Part shown: positions 61,084-64,000 of the stretch, in pieces
Position numbering within the stretch: the first letter of the stretch is position 1
Layout: each line of letters opens with the position of its first letter
Assembly (NCBI RefSeq): GCF_000004075.3
Contig: NC_026658.2
Location: forward strand, 3,472,001 to 3,536,000
Direction of reading: 5' to 3'
DNA from: Cucumis sativus
Lineage: Eukaryota > Streptophyta > Magnoliopsida > Cucurbitales > Cucurbitaceae
DNA: 64,000 nucleotides
The notes under the pieces: model-generated
What the model was told of the DNA's origin: nothing
Seen by the model: the letters and a program-made list of their open reading frames with translations, nothing else
The model's database searches: none
Program-made: the position numbers and the translations under genes

Positions 61084-64000
61084 ATAAACACATAATGATA
61101 GCGTAGAGTTACAAATTAAAATAAATCAACAAATAAATAATCACACAATGCTATGTCAAATGTGAGGCCACGAAACAAAAAGAGGAGAAACTTTTTTTAT
61201 TTTTATGCAGTGTCAATCTTAAAACATCTTGGTGAAACGATACATACATTATAGAACGAAAGCATCTCAACCGTATAAATACTATAGTGCTTCGTTTGTT
61301 CATCACTTATATGATAACGTCTTGACCCTCTCTAGCGTTTTGACGTAGTCCTCCTAACCCATATGACTAGTTTACAGCAGATTAGTCTAATTGTTATTAC
61401 TTAAAATATGCAAATATTTAAACAAACATAGATATATATCCATCAAAACCTAAGAAGAGAGGGTAAGTTATATCCTTTGTAAATAAAATTTAGAAGATTA
61501 AGGATCTAAATTGGAAATAGAAGCCAGAGAGATGAGACAAGAAGGGGGTGGTGGACCCAAGAAAATTAATAATCACATTGGCATGTGATTCTCCATAAGA
61601 TATCATTTTCATTGTCATAACCCAATGATAAAAAAAAAATGGTGCCTGTGGTGAGGTTGGTATTAAAAAGGGGAGGGAATGTAGTGAAAAATGGGTTTGG
61701 TTTGGCAACTTGGGAGGAGGCAACCTTATGTCTTTTTCTAATTTTCATCACATGTTTCTTACCTTCATATTCTTAATTAATTGCCCTTTGACATTGACTT
61801 ACCCTCTCTCTTTTTCCCCTTTTACTTCATTAATTCTCCCCTCTCAGTTTCAAACATTTGTTCTTCCCTTTTAACCACTTTCATCCATTATTCTAACCAA
61901 TGGACTTTTCAAATAAATCCTACTCTTTTTTAACTTCATTCACTTCTATTCATACCATTCATTATGATCTTCAATGTTTTATATATATATATGTTGGGAT
62001 ATGTTATTGATATACACTGTTAATATATTAAAGTGAAATTTATGCATTCATAATTAAAATCTATGTGATTTGTGAGTGTATTTCTTTGATATAGTTTTTT
62101 ATATTTTTCATTAGTCATATATATATTGTCGTTGTTGGGTGATCATATGTTTATGTCGCTAGCAATACTTTTTCTTTTTGTTTTTTCATTGATATCATTG
62201 GCTTAAAAGGGAATCCAAAAACCACTCATACTGACACAAGAGAGTTTCATGTAGAACAAGGTCAAGATTCGAGAGAGAAGAGATCACATCAAACGTCATT
62301 TAATTATATAATTGATCTTGTGATTTCAACTAGACGATATTGATATGTATGTGTGGTATAACCCTACAAAGATAAAGGAACATTTACTTGACATTTTCAA
62401 ATATTGGCCTCTATCACACATATATGTACGCATATTGTTAACTTGTCTCTCATTGACTCACCAAACTCTCACTTATGAGTCAGATGCTTTAATCACACTT
62501 GGACAAAGCACCGGATTCCTATTAGGGTAAATACATGTACCCCTAGGGCCTCACCTAGACCAAAGTTTCCACTACAACTTAATCATGTTAGGTGGTCTTT
62601 TAATCTCACATTTTGATTTTGATTAGAGTGATAATTAACTTTTAACTTAAATATAATATTAGAGCAAAAGTGTTCTTACAAAAAATTTGCGTTCAAACCT
62701 TACAATATTATTTTCGTTCATAATCCAATCAATTGGTGATTAAACAGTACAGAACAACACTTAAATTGGTATCGTAAATATATAAAGCTAGATTGTATGA
62801 TGTAAGAAGAAACACAATAACAACAATAATAATGAAAGATAACCCTAAAAGCTAAGTATAGTGGGAGGAAATATAGGGTGGGGAAATGGAGGGCAGAGTT
62901 TGAGTTTGTTGGTAGTGATGTGGTGCAACTGGGAAACAAGCATGTGAAATGGTGACCACTCATACTCATAGATATGTGTTTTGTGTTTGTTTTTTACAAA
63001 AGTGGAAGCAGAGATATGCCAACATCAACTTCAACTTCATTTTTCCTCTCTATTTGCTATTTTATAATTATGTCATCATCCCATTCCCATCGCACAACAC
63101 ACACTTCACATATTACCAAACCAATCACCATTATATTTCTATTACCTACCTTCAACTTTTACCAAACCAGTCACTGTTTTTACTACCTACCTTCAATCTT
63201 TTTAATTAAAAACACAGTTCAGTAATTATTTGGTTTCAAATCATGGGGTTTTTTCATTTTCAATGTTTTTTAAGAAGCCATACCTATTTGACTAGTGTTT
63301 TCCCTGTTTTTCAAAGACAAACAATGAAGAAAGGACAACATAGTAGAAAGAAGGTAGTCAACTATGGGAACAATAAACACAAGGCTCGAGAGAGAGAATG
63401 ACAGAAAGAAATGGAAGGATCGAATATCGATTAGTAAGTAGTTGTGGTACTCAATTATTGGCACTCCCAGACCCCCATACCACAAATATATCTCTAAAAC
63501 TTATAACCTTTTCATTTTCTTCTCTCTTTCCTATTCAACTCTTTTTCTCCTTTTTTTTTTCTCTCAATCATTTCATCCTTTCTCTTTCTGCCATCATTTT
63601 TCATTTCTTCCCAACACTCACTCCCACTTCGCCCCTTTTTCATTCATATTCAATGGACATTCATTTTCCACTTGGGCTTTTCATATATCATTTTTTAACT
63701 TCTATTAACTTTTCATTTTTTTTATCCATGCTTTCCCAATTAATCTAATATGGTTTGTTTTAACTTGGTAGGGAGGTAAATATGGCACCAAACTACACTA
63801 GTAATTTTAAAAAAAATGTCTATCCCGATGGTCTTTGTCCATGAAGTAGGCAGGCATAAGGTACGTATAGGTGCAGTTGAACTAAACTCATGTTGACCAA
63901 CTTCTATAGCTTCTATAAATTTTAAAAGCCCTAAATTGTATAACTTTCAATTCAACTTGAGTTGAACACAATAACTAATTTAATTTTAATAAAGTCATTT
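61084..64000. other. intergenic region to the window end
   Basis: AT-rich spacer with CT-rich patches at about 61790-61870, 63010-63200 and 63520-63640. The + frames near 63398-63748 are low-complexity and open in two frames at once. A short inverted repeat (TTGTGGTA ... TACCACAA) lies at 63439-63486. No gene can be supported; a gene beginning beyond the window's right edge could use the last part as promoter. Confidence 0.5.

Noticed and set aside
63398..63748. 116-codon frame and overlapping 88-codon frame on +
   Set aside because: Phe/Ser-rich low complexity, open in two frames, no homology recognised.
1..64000. CRISPR arrays, bacterial-type operons, integrated viral genes or a new multi-gene system
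   Set aside because: No regularly spaced repeats with unique spacers, no compact gene runs and no viral protein motifs were seen; the gene content is ordinary for a plant nuclear genome.

Overview
This is a stretch of an AT-rich eudicot nuclear genome: long intergenic spacers full of A/T runs and microsatellites, and genes with short exons split by AT-rich GT..AG introns. The gene structures and repeat styles remind me of Cucurbitaceae (Cucumis-like), but this is inference; the sequence by itself only proves a flowering plant.

Six intact protein-coding genes can be supported. (1) A single-exon secreted leucine-rich-repeat protein on + at 2233-3486. (2) A two-exon subfamily-A GATA zinc-finger transcription factor on - at 9261-10308. 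(3) A seven-exon FMP32/DUF1640 mitochondrial coiled-coil inner-membrane protein on - at 23292-26000. (4) A fifteen-exon DUF726 (TMCO4-like) alpha/beta-hydrolase membrane protein on - at 28564-34930. (5) A ten-exon PHD-SWIB-Plus3-GYF chromatin/RNA-silencing type protein on - at 36404-43777, related to Arabidopsis C3H44 and NERD but without their C-terminal CCCH finger. (6) A four-exon pectin methylesterase without pro-region on - at 53655-56610. For genes 2-6 I reconstructed every exon junction; all phases close and give proteins of about 307, 272, 673, 1235 and 377 residues.

Between the GATA gene and the FMP32 gene lies a decayed patch. A degenerate CACTA (En/Spm) transposon remnant (16050-18689, - orientation) is followed by a broken CYP84A (ferulate 5-hydroxylase-like) P450 pseudogene (about 19151-21265) with a large internal deletion, frameshifts, an internal stop and a lost C-terminus. 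Other repeats are a solo LTR of a copia-like retrotransposon (60606-61083), two tRNA-derived SINE-like fragments, a MITE-like inverted repeat (14795-14990), and tandem duplications inside an intron of the PHD-SWIB gene.

The rest (1-2232, 3487-9260, 10561-14794, 43778-53654, 56611-60605, 61084-64000) is intergenic DNA with no convincing coding signal. An ABRE/G-box/CGCG-box cluster with a TATA-like element at 46065-46235 looks like a promoter with no recognisable gene attached. The genes do not form an operon or pathway; each is an ordinary plant gene with its own promoter. The FMP32 / PHD-SWIB neighbourhood resembles an arrangement I recall from Arabidopsis. I found no evidence for a new defence, mobile or metabolic system. 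The most interesting points are the decay events (CYP84A, CCCH finger) and the orphan promoter-like cluster.
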